Program-made: the position numbers and the translations under genes
Part shown: piece by piece, positions 1-7,499 of the stretch
Position numbering within the stretch: the stretch's first letter is position 1
How the letters are laid out: each line of letters opens with the position of its first letter
From: Proteobacteria bacterium UBA2363
GTDB taxonomy: Bacteria > Pseudomonadota > Gammaproteobacteria > Xanthomonadales > UBA2363
Assembly (NCBI GenBank): GCA_002344355.1
Contig: DDTN01000018.1
Coordinates: 1-28,172 of the forward strand
Reading direction: 5' to 3'
Length of the DNA: 28,172 nt
Notes under the pieces: model-generated
Databases searched by the model: none
Told to the model about the DNA's origin: nothing
Seen by the model: only the letters and a program-made list of their open reading frames with translations

Positions 1-1
1 G

Positions 2-1102
2 CGGGTGCAGGCCTGCTCGTCGGGTCCGACCGCGGACCTGTCGGTGACGCTGTCGGACAGCGCGGATCCGGTGGACGCCGGCGACCCGGTGACGTTCACG
101 GCGCAGGTGGCCAACGCCGGCGCGGCGACCGCTAACGCGGTGGTGCTGGACGTGTCGGTGGACCCGGTGTTCGCGATCGGTTCGGCGAGCGGCACGGGCT
201 GGAGCTGCACCGTGGCGTCGGCGACCGAGGCCTCGTGCACGCTGGCCAGCCTGGCGGTGGGTGCGGCGGCGCCGGTGACGGTGCAGGCGACGGTGGACGC
301 GGGCGCGGCCAGCGGCACCTACACCAGTTCGGCGCAGGTGTCGGCGAGCACCGGCGACCCCAACCCGGGCAACAACCTGGCGGACGAGGAGACCACGGTG
401 AACGCGGCCGGCACCGACCTGATCTTCGCGAACGGCTTCGAGTGCGCGGCCGGGCTGCCGGGTTGCGCAACCACCCCGGTGGTGCTGTTCGACGAGTTCA
501 CCAACCGCTTCGTGACGGCGGCCAGCGGCGGCCCGGGCAACGCGCCGATCAGCGCGGTGCAGTCGTCGCTGTCGATGACGCTGTTCGGTGCCGGTTCGCA
601 GGTCGGCGCGAACAACTGGGTGGCGGACGACTTCGTGGTCCCGGCCGGCGGCTGGACGATCCAGCGGGTGAAGGTCTATTCCTACCAGACCGGCTCGACG
701 ACGACGCCGACGCACAACGACCTGCGGCTGCGGATCTGGTCGAACGACCCGAACACTGGCACCCTGGTGTTCGGCGACACCACGACCAACCGGCTGAGCT
801 CGGTGACCTTCAGCGGGGTGTACCGGGTGACACAGGCGACGCCGACCGACGCCACGCGTCCGGTGATGGAGCTGGTGGCGGAGATCAACCCGCCGCTGGT
901 GCTGCCGGCGGGCACGTACTGGCTGGGCTGGTCGGCGGGCGGCACGCTGGGCTCGGGTCCGTGGGCGCCGCCGCAGACGGTGGTCGGCCAGGCGACCACG
1001 GGCAACGGCGTGCAGTCGCTCAACAACGCGGCGTTCGCGCCGCTTCTCGACGCCGGCTCGAACACCCAGCAGGGCTTCCCGCTGGTGCTGGAAGGCAACT
1101 AG
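2..1102 (+). CDS. Secreted DUF11-repeat protein, 3' part (5' end outside window)
   Basis: The frame is open to the left edge, so this is the C-terminal part of a longer protein; the GTG at 5 is not a believable start. Residues are counted from that GTG. About 10-125 form a DUF11-type beta-sandwich (DLSVTLSDSADPVDAGDPVTF pattern, then an NPGNN motif before the last strand), a repeat usual in bacterial surface proteins. At 138-145 comes DLIFANGF followed by E, almost the same as the tail of the next gene. About 155-365 are a second beta-rich domain (NNWVADDFVVPAGGWTI; GTYWLGW) of a type I associate with secreted proteins of unknown function. The gene ends with two strong hairpins, so it is not obviously cotranscribed with the protease downstream. 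I infer an extracellular or cell-surface structural role; no catalytic motif is visible. Confidence 0.8.
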   Translation, partial: RVQACSSGPTADLSVTLSDSADPVDAGDPVTFTAQVANAGAATANAVVLDVSVDPVFAIGSASGTGWSCTVASATEASCTLASLAVGAAAPVTVQATVDAGAASGTYTSSAQVSASTGDPNPGNNLADEETTVNAAGTDLIFANGFECAAGLPGCATTPVVLFDEFTNRFVTAASGGPGNAPISAVQSSLSMTLFGAGSQVGANNWVADDFVVPAGGWTIQRVKVYSYQTGSTTTPTHNDLRLRIWSNDPNTGTLVFGDTTTNRLSSVTFSGVYRVTQATPTDATRPVMELVAEINPPLVLPAGTYWLGWSAGGTLGSGPWAPPQTVVGQATTGNGVQSLNNAAFAPLLDAGSNTQQGFPLVLEGN

Positions 1103-1111
1103 CACGGCTCC

Positions 1112-1139
1112 GGCCGGTCCGGCCTGCGCCGGACCGGCC
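1112..1139. repeat. Perfect 11-bp inverted repeat after the DUF11 gene
   Basis: GGCCGGTCCGG (1112-1122) pairs exactly with CCGGACCGGCC (1129-1139) around a 6-base loop, 10 bases after the stop codon. There is no T-run, so alone it is not a classical intrinsic terminator. It lies just ahead of a second hairpin at 1151-1176 and probably helps termination or protects the mRNA 3' end. Confidence 0.6.
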
Positions 1140-1150
1140 TGCCTGAAGTC

Positions 1151-1181
1151 GAAGGCCCCGCCCAGGCGGGGCCTTCGCTTT
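1151..1181 (+). terminator. Intrinsic terminator of the DUF11 gene
   Basis: GAAGGCCCCGCC (1151-1162) is fully complementary to GGCGGGGCCTTC (1165-1176), a stem of about 11-12 bp with a minimal loop, followed by GCTTT. The T-run is short, but the A/C-GGCCCCGCC hairpin shape is typical of intrinsic terminators in GC-rich proteobacteria. Confidence 0.7.
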
Positions 1182-1485
1182 GTGAAGCCGACGATCGGAC
1201 ACGCCTTCGGGTTCGGTGTTCGGCGTTCGGTGCCCGGCAAGCGGCGCGCGATCTGCGCGGTCGCAGCGGCCTGTCGCATCAGGCAGGGCTCGCGCGGGGC
1301 TGGCTGTGCCGGTCCCGGTCACGACATGGACCAGCGCCTCGGGAATGACGCGAAGCCGATCACAAAGTGGCGCGCGCCGGGTATCCCGTCAACGCGAACG
1401 ATGACGCAGTGCGGCATCACTGCGGGTTTTCCCGCCCGGGACGCTGGGCTAGGCTGGTCCCTCACTTCCAGGGAGGGCCCAGGCC
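1182..1485. other. Intergenic region, DUF11 gene to protease gene
   Basis: About 300 bases with no convincing gene. It contains four TTCGG units at 1206, 1212, 1219 and 1226 (spaced 6, 7 and 7). It also has a 7-bp hairpin CGCAGTG/CACTGCG (1405-1424) followed by GGTTTT. That hairpin shares bases with a mutually exclusive small hairpin GCGGG-TTTT-CCCGC (1422-1435). A weak -10-like TAGGCT lies at 1450-1455, and a good Shine-Dalgarno sequence GGGAGGG at 1471-1477, 8 bases before the protease ATG. Confidence 0.5.
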
Positions 1486-4248
1486 ATGACCATGCGAATC
1501 TTCGCCGCGCTGCTGGCGCTGCTGGCGCTGCTGTTCAGCGCCGCACTGCACGCACAACCGCTGAGCTGGCAGCAGGACGCCCTGCGCGGCATCGACCAGG
1601 TGCCCTCCCGCCAGCTGGCTGCCCTGGACGTGGCGCGGCTGGCCGAGGAAGACGCCTTCAACCAGGCGATGGGGCAACCGCCGCGCTTCGCGATCGCCCA
1701 CGAGGAAGGGCTGGACATCGCGCGCAGCGCCGACTGGGAGCAGGCCGGCGAGGCCAGCATCTGGCGGCTGCGCGTGAAGGCCGCGGAGGCGGTCTCGGTG
1801 AATTTCGGCTTCAGCCGGTTCCGCCTGCCCGAGGGCGCCGCCCTGTACCTGTACAGCGCCGATCGCAGCCAGCTGGCCGGGCCGTACACGGCGGCGCACA
1901 ACAACCCCCACGACCAGCTGTGGACGCCGATCATCGCCGGCAACGACGTGATCGTCGAGCTCAACGTGCCGACCGCGCTGCGCGCCTCGGTGCTGCTCGA
2001 GCTGGGCAGCATCAACCAGGGCTACCGCGGCTTCGGCGACGCCGTGAAGGGCTACCGGCAGCCCGAGCTCGACCTCGGTGCCGGCGGCAAGCAGTGCAAG
2101 GAGGACGGTGGCCGCTCGGGCGCCTGCAACCAGGACGTCGCCTGCCTGTCCGACGGCGATCCCTGGAACGAGCCGCGCCGCTCGGTCGGCGCCTACTCGC
2201 GCAGCGGCGTGTTCGCATGCACCGGTTCGCTGGTCAACAACACGGCCAACGACCGCCGCCCCCTGTTCATGACCGCGACCCACTGCATCAGCGCCGCCCA
2301 GGCGCCCAGCATCGTCGTGTACTGGAACTACGAGTGGCCGAGCTGCCGGCGCCCGGGCGCCGCGGGCGGCACGGCCGTGAACCCGCCGGACCCCAGCATC
2401 ACCAGCAGCGGCGGCACCTGGCTGGCCGCGACCATCAATCCCTTCAGCGGCGGCGGCTGCACGGTCGGCAGCCAGTGCTCGGACATGACCCTGATCGAGC
2501 TCAACACCGCGCCGAACCCCGACTGGAACCTGTTCTGGTCCGGCTGGGACCGCAGGCCGCCGCCGACCGCCTGCGCCCAGGGCGCGCCCAACACGACCGA
2601 AGGGCTGTGCGCCAGCATCCATCACCCCGGCGTCGACGAGAAGCGCATCACCTTCGTCGCCCAGGACATCCAGGTCGGCAACATCGCCGCGGCCAGCGGC
2701 GTGCACTGGCATCCGTTCTGGCACCCGAACCCGCCGGAGCTGCCGAACATGCCCGGCGGCGCGCCGGCGGTCATCCCGCCCGCGGTCACCGAGGGCGGCT
2801 CCTCGGGTTCGCCGCTGTACACGGCTGCGCAGCGCTTCATCGGCGTGCTGAGCGGTGGCCCGGCCGCCTGCGGCGCCACCGGCGCCAACCTGTCCGACTT
2901 CTACGGCCAGCTCGCCCACGCGTGGGACGGGCTGGGCACGCCGACCACCCGCATGCGCGACTACCTCGATCCGGTCGGCGGCGCGCCCCTGTTCATCGAC
3001 GGCATCGGCGTTTCGCCGTTCGCGCTGGCCGTCGACCCGGCCAGCGTCGCGGCATGCGCCAGCGCCGGCTCGGTGGCGCTCGACATCGACGTGATCCAGT
3101 CCGAGCCGGGCTTCACCGGCACCGTGGCGCTGGCCGCGGCTGGCCAGCCGACCGGCAGCACCGTGGCCTTCGCGCCGCCCTCCGTGGTCACGCCGGGCAG
3201 CTCGGTACTGACGGTCGGCGGCCTGGGCGGCGCCACCCCGGGCAACTACGCCCTGGTGGTGACCGGCACCAGCGGTGGCGACGAGGTCAACCGCACCGTG
3301 CCGTTCGTGCTCAACGACGTCGCGCCCGGGGCCGTCGGCCTGACCTCGCCGGCGAACAACGCCGTCGGCGTGTCTTTCCAGCCGACGCTGTCCTGGACCG
3401 CCGCCACCTCCGGCGGCGGCACCAGCTACCTCGTCGAGGTCGCCAGCGATGCCGGCTTCGGGAGCATCGTGTTCAGCCAGACGGTCGACGACCTGACCTC
3501 GGTGCAGGTGAGCCCGGCGCTGGCATCGAACACCTTCTACTGGTGGCGGGTCACCGCCGCCAATGCCTGCGGCACCGCGACGCCGTCGGCGGTGTTCACG
3601 TTCAAGACCCAGCCGGCACCGGGCGACTGCGACGAAAGCACGACGCCGGTGAACGTCTTCACCGAGGACTTCACCGGCGGCCTGGGCGGCTTCTCGACGG
3701 CGGGCAGCACCGGGGCGCAGACCTGGGCGGTGTCCGCGGCGCGGCCGAGCCCGCTGTCGGGCGGCAACGCGGCCCTGGCGGTCGACATCGCGACCGTGTC
3801 CGACCAGCGCCTGACCTCGCCGACGATCGCCCTGCCGGTGGCGGATCTGCCGCTCACGCTGAAGTTCCAGAACTGGCGCAACATCGAGAACAACGGCACG
3901 GCGGCCTGCTACGACGGCGGCATCCTGGAGGTGTCGGTGAACGGTGGTGCGTTCACCCAGATCGCCGGACCGGCACTGCTGAACGACCCGTACCGCGGGC
4001 CGATCAGCGCGAGCTTCGGCAATCCGCTGGCGGGGCTGAGCGCCTGGTGCGAACCGGCGCCCGGTCGGCCCTATGCCGACACCCTGGTCGACCTGAGCGC
4101 GTATGCGGGCAGCAACGTGCAGCTGCGCTGGCGCCTGGGCACCGACAGCTCGGTGGCGCGCGAGGGCTGGTACGTGGACGACATCCGCGTGCAGGCCTGC
4201 CAGGCCTCCAGCGACCTGATCTTCGCGGACGGTTTCGAGGAGCCCTGA
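1486..4248 (+). CDS. Secreted trypsin-like (lysyl endopeptidase-type) serine protease with accessory beta domains
   Basis: A signal peptide covers residues 1-23, with likely cleavage after ALHA. A prodomain-like region runs to about 200. The chymotrypsin-fold domain has all three catalytic residues: His266 in TATHC, Asp333 in CSDMTLIEL and Ser440 in GSSGSP. TATHC and GSSGSP, together with the cysteine-rich surroundings, resemble Achromobacter lysyl endopeptidase (S1 family), so cleavage after Lys is possible but not shown. Next come an Ig-like segment (about 511-608), a fibronectin-III-like domain (about 612-708, with SPANNAVGV and YWWRVTA) and a jelly-roll/MAM-like domain (about 720-905, ending EGWYVDDIRV). 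The protein closes with the DLIFADGFEEP tail. The ATG at 1486 is preceded by GGGAGGG; an alternative ATG is at 1492. I infer an exported, prodomain-activated protease. Confidence 0.9.
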   Translation: MTMRIFAALLALLALLFSAALHAQPLSWQQDALRGIDQVPSRQLAALDVARLAEEDAFNQAMGQPPRFAIAHEEGLDIARSADWEQAGEASIWRLRVKAAEAVSVNFGFSRFRLPEGAALYLYSADRSQLAGPYTAAHNNPHDQLWTPIIAGNDVIVELNVPTALRASVLLELGSINQGYRGFGDAVKGYRQPELDLGAGGKQCKEDGGRSGACNQDVACLSDGDPWNEPRRSVGAYSRSGVFACTGSLVNNTANDRRPLFMTATHCISAAQAPSIVVYWNYEWPSCRRPGAAGGTAVNPPDPSITSSGGTWLAATINPFSGGGCTVGSQCSDMTLIELNTAPNPDWNLFWSGWDRRPPPTACAQGAPNTTEGLCASIHHPGVDEKRITFVAQDIQVGNIAAASGVHWHPFWHPNPPELPNMPGGAPAVIPPAVTEGGSSGSPLYTAAQRFIGVLSGGPAACGATGANLSDFYGQLAHAWDGLGTPTTRMRDYLDPVGGAPLFIDGIGVSPFALAVDPASVAACASAGSVALDIDVIQSEPGFTGTVALAAAGQPTGSTVAFAPPSVVTPGSSVLTVGGLGGATPGNYALVVTGTSGGDEVNRTVPFVLNDVAPGAVGLTSPANNAVGVSFQPTLSWTAATSGGGTSYLVEVASDAGFGSIVFSQTVDDLTSVQVSPALASNTFYWWRVTAANACGTATPSAVFTFKTQPAPGDCDESTTPVNVFTEDFTGGLGGFSTAGSTGAQTWAVSAARPSPLSGGNAALAVDIATVSDQRLTSPTIALPVADLPLTLKFQNWRNIENNGTAACYDGGILEVSVNGGAFTQIAGPALLNDPYRGPISASFGNPLAGLSAWCEPAPGRPYADTLVDLSAYAGSNVQLRWRLGTDSSVAREGWYVDDIRVQACQASSDLIFADGFEEP

Positions 4249-4266
4249 GCCGGCCGCGCCCTCCTT

Positions 4267-4296
4267 CGCCGGGCCCGTCCCATGACGGGCCCGGCG
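4267..4296. terminator. Strong hairpin downstream of the protease gene
   Basis: CGCCGGGCCCGTC (4267-4279) pairs perfectly with GACGGGCCCGGCG (4284-4296), a 13-bp stem with a CCAT loop, 18 bases after the protease stop. CCTT (4263-4266) and AAGG (4301-4304) could extend it past a bulge. There is no T-run, so this is a 3'-end stabiliser or a Rho-assisted stop rather than a textbook terminator. Confidence 0.55.
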
Positions 4297-4463
4297 ACGG
4301 AAGGGCGGAGAATCGCGACCGCTCCGGTCCGCCGCCCTGCAGACCGCCGGAGCGGCACGGGGCGGCCGGCGGCGCCGGCCGTCGGCGGTCGCGCCAGCCG
4401 GCGGGCGGCGGTCCGGTTCCGCCTGCGCCAGTCCCGGGTCGCGACCGGGCACGGCATACGGGC

Positions 4464-4469
4464 TAGACT
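4464..4469 (+). promoter_or_regulatory. Candidate -10 box of trpS (TAGACT)
   Basis: TAGACT lies 36 bases before the trpS ATG and would give a leader of about 30 nt. The -35 position (GCGACC around 4441-4446) is poor. It belongs to a recurring set of TANANT boxes in this window. Confidence 0.4.
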
Positions 4470-4505
4470 TCCCGGCCCGATTCCGCACACGCCACGCACC
4501 TGCAG

Positions 4506-5843
4506 ATGAGTCGACAGCGCGTCCTCACCGGTATCACCACGACCGGCGCCCCGCACCTGGGCAACTACGTGGGCGCGATCCGCCCGGCGATCGCCGCGAG
4601 CGGCGCGGGCGGGGTGGAGTCCTTCTTCTTCCTGGCCGACTACCACGCCCTGGTCAAGTGCGGCGACCCCGAGCGCGTGCGCCGCTCGACCCTGGAGATC
4701 GCGGCCAGCTGGCTGGCCTGCGGGCTGGATCCCGAGCGGGTGTTCTTCTACCGCCAGTCGGACATCCCCGAGATCCCCGAGCTGGCCTGGATCCTGGCCT
4801 GCAGCGCCGGCAAGGGCCTGCTCAACCGCGCCCATGCCTACAAGGCCGCGGTCGACGCCAACGAGCAGGCCGGCGACGACCCCGACGCCGGCGTGACCAT
4901 GGGCCTGTTCCTGTACCCGGTGCTGATGGCCGCGGACATCCTCGCCTTCAACGCGCACCGGGTGCCGGTCGGCCGCGACCAGGTCCAGCACATCGAGATG
5001 GCGCGCGACATGGCGGCGCGCTTCAACCACCACTACGGCGAACACTTCGTCCTGCCCGAGGCGCAGGTGGATGCCCACGTGGCCACCTTGCCTGGCCTGG
5101 ATGGCCGCAAGATGTCCAAGAGCTACGACAACACCATTCCGCTGTGGCTGCCCGAGCGCGAGCTGAAGTCGGCGATCGCGCGGATCGTCACCGATTCCCG
5201 CGCGCCGGGCGAGGCCAAGCAGGTCGAGGGGTCGGCCCTGTTCGAGCTGTACCAGGCCTTCGCCAGCGCCGACGAGACCGCGGCGATGCGCGAGGCCTAC
5301 GCCGACGGCATCGGCTGGGGCGAGGCCAAACAGCGCCTGTTCGAGCGTATCGACGCCGAGCTGCGGCCGCTGCGCGAGCGCTACTACCAGCTGGTCGGCC
5401 GGCCCGGCGAGATCGAGGAGATCCTGCGCCTGGGCGGCCGCCGCGCGCGCGCGGTCGCGACCTCCCTGGTCGCCGAGGTCCGCATCGCCGCCGGCCTGCA
5501 GCCGCTGTTCGGGCTGCGCTGGGAGAAGGAGCGCGGCGCCGACGACGGCCGCCGGGAACAGCCGCGCTTCGTGACCTTCCGCGAGGGCGAAGCGTTCCGT
5601 TTCAAGCTGCTCGATGGCGACGGCACGGTGGTGCTGGAGAGCGTGCCGTTCGCCGATCCCAAGGCCTGCGGCCAGTCGATCGGCACCCTGAAGAAGGCCG
5701 CCGTGGCCGGCCAGGCGCTGGCGACGCGGAGCGCCCCGGACGGCTTCGAGGTGCTGGCCGCCGATGGCAGCGTGATCGCCCGCGGCGCCGACCCGGCCCG
5801 CCTGGGCCCGGTCATGGAGGCGCTGGCGCTGCTGGCGGCCTGA
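4506..5843 (+). CDS. trpS: Tryptophan--tRNA ligase with YegP/DUF1508-like C-terminal extension
   Basis: Class I aminoacyl-tRNA synthetase that charges tRNA-Trp in the cytoplasm. The HIGH-equivalent is HLGN at residues 17-20 (TTGAPHLGNYVGAI), and KMSKS is at 202-206 (GLDGRKMSKSYDN). The Rossmann core and the anticodon-binding helices end near residue 340. At 445 residues it is about 100 longer than the usual TrpS of about 335. The extra part (about 352-445) has FRFKLLDGDGTVVLES followed by a K..GQSIGTLKK segment, matching the pattern of the YegP/DUF1508 fold (FRF.LKA.NGE.IL.S, then G-I-..V). A weaker second copy may lie around DGFEVLAADGSVIARG. Long TrpS proteins are, as far as I recall, found in xanthomonads; the role of the extension is unknown to me. 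No clear Shine-Dalgarno precedes the ATG at 4506. Confidence 0.95.
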   Translation: MSRQRVLTGITTTGAPHLGNYVGAIRPAIAASGAGGVESFFFLADYHALVKCGDPERVRRSTLEIAASWLACGLDPERVFFYRQSDIPEIPELAWILACSAGKGLLNRAHAYKAAVDANEQAGDDPDAGVTMGLFLYPVLMAADILAFNAHRVPVGRDQVQHIEMARDMAARFNHHYGEHFVLPEAQVDAHVATLPGLDGRKMSKSYDNTIPLWLPERELKSAIARIVTDSRAPGEAKQVEGSALFELYQAFASADETAAMREAYADGIGWGEAKQRLFERIDAELRPLRERYYQLVGRPGEIEEILRLGGRRARAVATSLVAEVRIAAGLQPLFGLRWEKERGADDGRREQPRFVTFREGEAFRFKLLDGDGTVVLESVPFADPKACGQSIGTLKKAAVAGQALATRSAPDGFEVLAADGSVIARGADPARLGPVMEALALLAA

Positions 5844-5976
5844 CCGGGGTGCTCGCGCGCCGGCACGCCGTGCGGCGGATCCGGCGCATCGCCGGCGGCG
5901 GGGCGCTGTCGGCCGCCGGCGGCGACCGGCGGCGCCCCAGCACGGACCCGCCGCCGGCAGGACCGTCCCGCTGCGC

Positions 5977-7410
5977 TCAGCCCGCCAACTGCAGGTCGTC
6001 GAGCAGGGCCTTCAGGAAGCGCGAGGCCTCGCCGCCGGTGCAGGCGCGGTGGTCGAAGGTCAGCGAGATCGGCATGACCTTGTGCGCCTCGAAGCCGCCG
6101 ACCACCGGTCGCATCTCGTGCCGCGCCTTGCCGGCGGCGACGATCGCCACGCATGGCGGCACGACGATGGGCGTCGCGTAGCGGCCGGCGAACACGCCGA
6201 AGTTGCTCAGGCTGATCGTGTAGCCCTTGAGCTCCTCGGGCGGCAGGGAGCGCTCCTCGACCTGGCCGCGCAGGCGGTTGACCGCCTCGCGGATCTGGCC
6301 GGCATCGAGCAGGTCGGCGTTGCGCAGGGCCGGCACGAACAGGCCTTCGGGGGTGTCGACGGCGATGCCGACGTCGACGTGCGGATGCAGGGTGCGGGTG
6401 GCGGCGGCGCCGTCGAACCAGGCGTTCAGCGCCGGCTCGGTGCGGCAGGCGACGACGATGGCGCGGATCAGCCGCGCGGTGACGTCGGTCTTGGCCGGCC
6501 AGGCGTGCAGGTCGGCGTCGTCGCACAGTGTGGTCGGCACCACCTCGGCATGGGCCTGGGTCATGATCCGCGCCATGTTGCGGCGGACGCCGCGCAGGGG
6601 TTCCGGCTGGCCGGTACGCGGCGTGTCGCCGGGCGGCGAGGTGCGCACCGGCCGGCCGGCGGCCGACACGGTGGTGCGCTCGCGGGCGCCGCCACCGCCG
6701 TCGGGCGCGGCGGTCCGTGCGGCTGGCTGCGCGGCGGCAGGCGCAACGGCCGGGGCCGGGGCGCCGGCGCGTGCACTGCCGTCCGCCGCCGCCTGCTTGA
6801 CGTCGGCCAGGGTGACCACGCCACCGCTGCCGGTGGCGCGCACGCGCGCCAGGTCGACGCCCAGCTTCTTCGCAAGCGCCCGGACCGCCGGCATCGCCTT
6901 GACGCCGCCGACCGTGGCGACCCGCTCGCTGTGCACGCGGTCGGAGCTCTCCATGGCGCCGACCACGGTGCCGGCGTCGCCGCCGGCCTTGCCGGCCGGC
7001 GCCGGTGTGTCGTCCTCGAGCAGCTCGCCGCCGACGTCGGAGGCGACCACCGTGGTCGCGTCGCCGTCGTCGCGGCTGGCCTCGTTGGGCACCGGGCGGC
7101 CGGCGCCCTTGTGGCCGACCGGGCCGGCATGGTGGTGGCCGGTGTCCTCTGCCTCGGCGCGCTGCGCGGCGCCCTCGGCCAGTTCGAAGCCGGCCAGCGG
7201 GCTTCCGGTGGCGATCACGTCGCCGGGACCGCCGAACAGCTTGACCACGGTGCCGGTGTAGGGGGAGGGCACCTCGACCACCGCCTTGGCGGTCTCCATC
7301 GAGACCAGCGGCGCGTCGAGCTTGATGAAATCGCCCTCCTTGACGTGCCACTCGACGATTTCCGCGTCGGGCAGGCCTTCGCCAAGGTCGGGGAGGATGA
7401 AGGTCTTCAT
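5977..7410 (-). CDS. Lipoyl-domain dihydrolipoamide acyltransferase (E2) of a 2-oxoacid dehydrogenase complex
   Basis: E2 core enzyme of 477 residues; it moves the acyl group from lipoamide to CoA. The N-terminal lipoyl domain (1-78) carries the lipoylated Lys42 in SMETAK. A long Ala/Gly/Pro linker with His-rich and acidic stretches follows. The E1/E3-binding domain is at about 170-207 (MPAVRALAKKLGVDLARVRATGSGG), with another linker to about 270. The catalytic domain runs to the end (SNFGVFAG, then TFDHRACTGGEASRF). The family's HRxxDG is H454-R-A-C-T458-G here, so the usual Asp is Thr; the catalytic His is present. It is the third gene of the operon, 89 bases after E1 beta. The ATG at 7410 begins the usual MKTFILPDLGEG. 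Substrate may be pyruvate or branched-chain 2-oxoacids; E3 is not in the window. Confidence 0.92.
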   Translation of the reverse strand: MKTFILPDLGEGLPDAEIVEWHVKEGDFIKLDAPLVSMETAKAVVEVPSPYTGTVVKLFGGPGDVIATGSPLAGFELAEGAAQRAEAEDTGHHHAGPVGHKGAGRPVPNEASRDDGDATTVVASDVGGELLEDDTPAPAGKAGGDAGTVVGAMESSDRVHSERVATVGGVKAMPAVRALAKKLGVDLARVRATGSGGVVTLADVKQAAADGSARAGAPAPAVAPAAAQPAARTAAPDGGGGARERTTVSAAGRPVRTSPPGDTPRTGQPEPLRGVRRNMARIMTQAHAEVVPTTLCDDADLHAWPAKTDVTARLIRAIVVACRTEPALNAWFDGAAATRTLHPHVDVGIAVDTPEGLFVPALRNADLLDAGQIREAVNRLRGQVEERSLPPEELKGYTISLSNFGVFAGRYATPIVVPPCVAIVAAGKARHEMRPVVGGFEAHKVMPISLTFDHRACTGGEASRFLKALLDDLQLAG

Positions 7411-7499
7411 GTCGGGGGCAGGATCCGGAGCTTGGGGATTCGGGCCCGGCCCGGCGCGGGGCCGGGCCGGCAGGGCGGCCTGGACGCCGGCGCCTCCGG

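Noticed and set aside
1206..1230. Four TTCGG units as a possible repeat array or binding site
   Set aside because: Too short and imperfectly spaced (6, 7, 7), and easily explained by base composition; kept only as a note in the intergenic entry.
1462..4488. Very long antisense open frame opposite the protease gene
   Set aside because: High GC removes stop codons from other frames. The translation is Arg/Gly/Ala/Val-rich with no domain, and the + strand protein has a signal peptide and a full catalytic triad.
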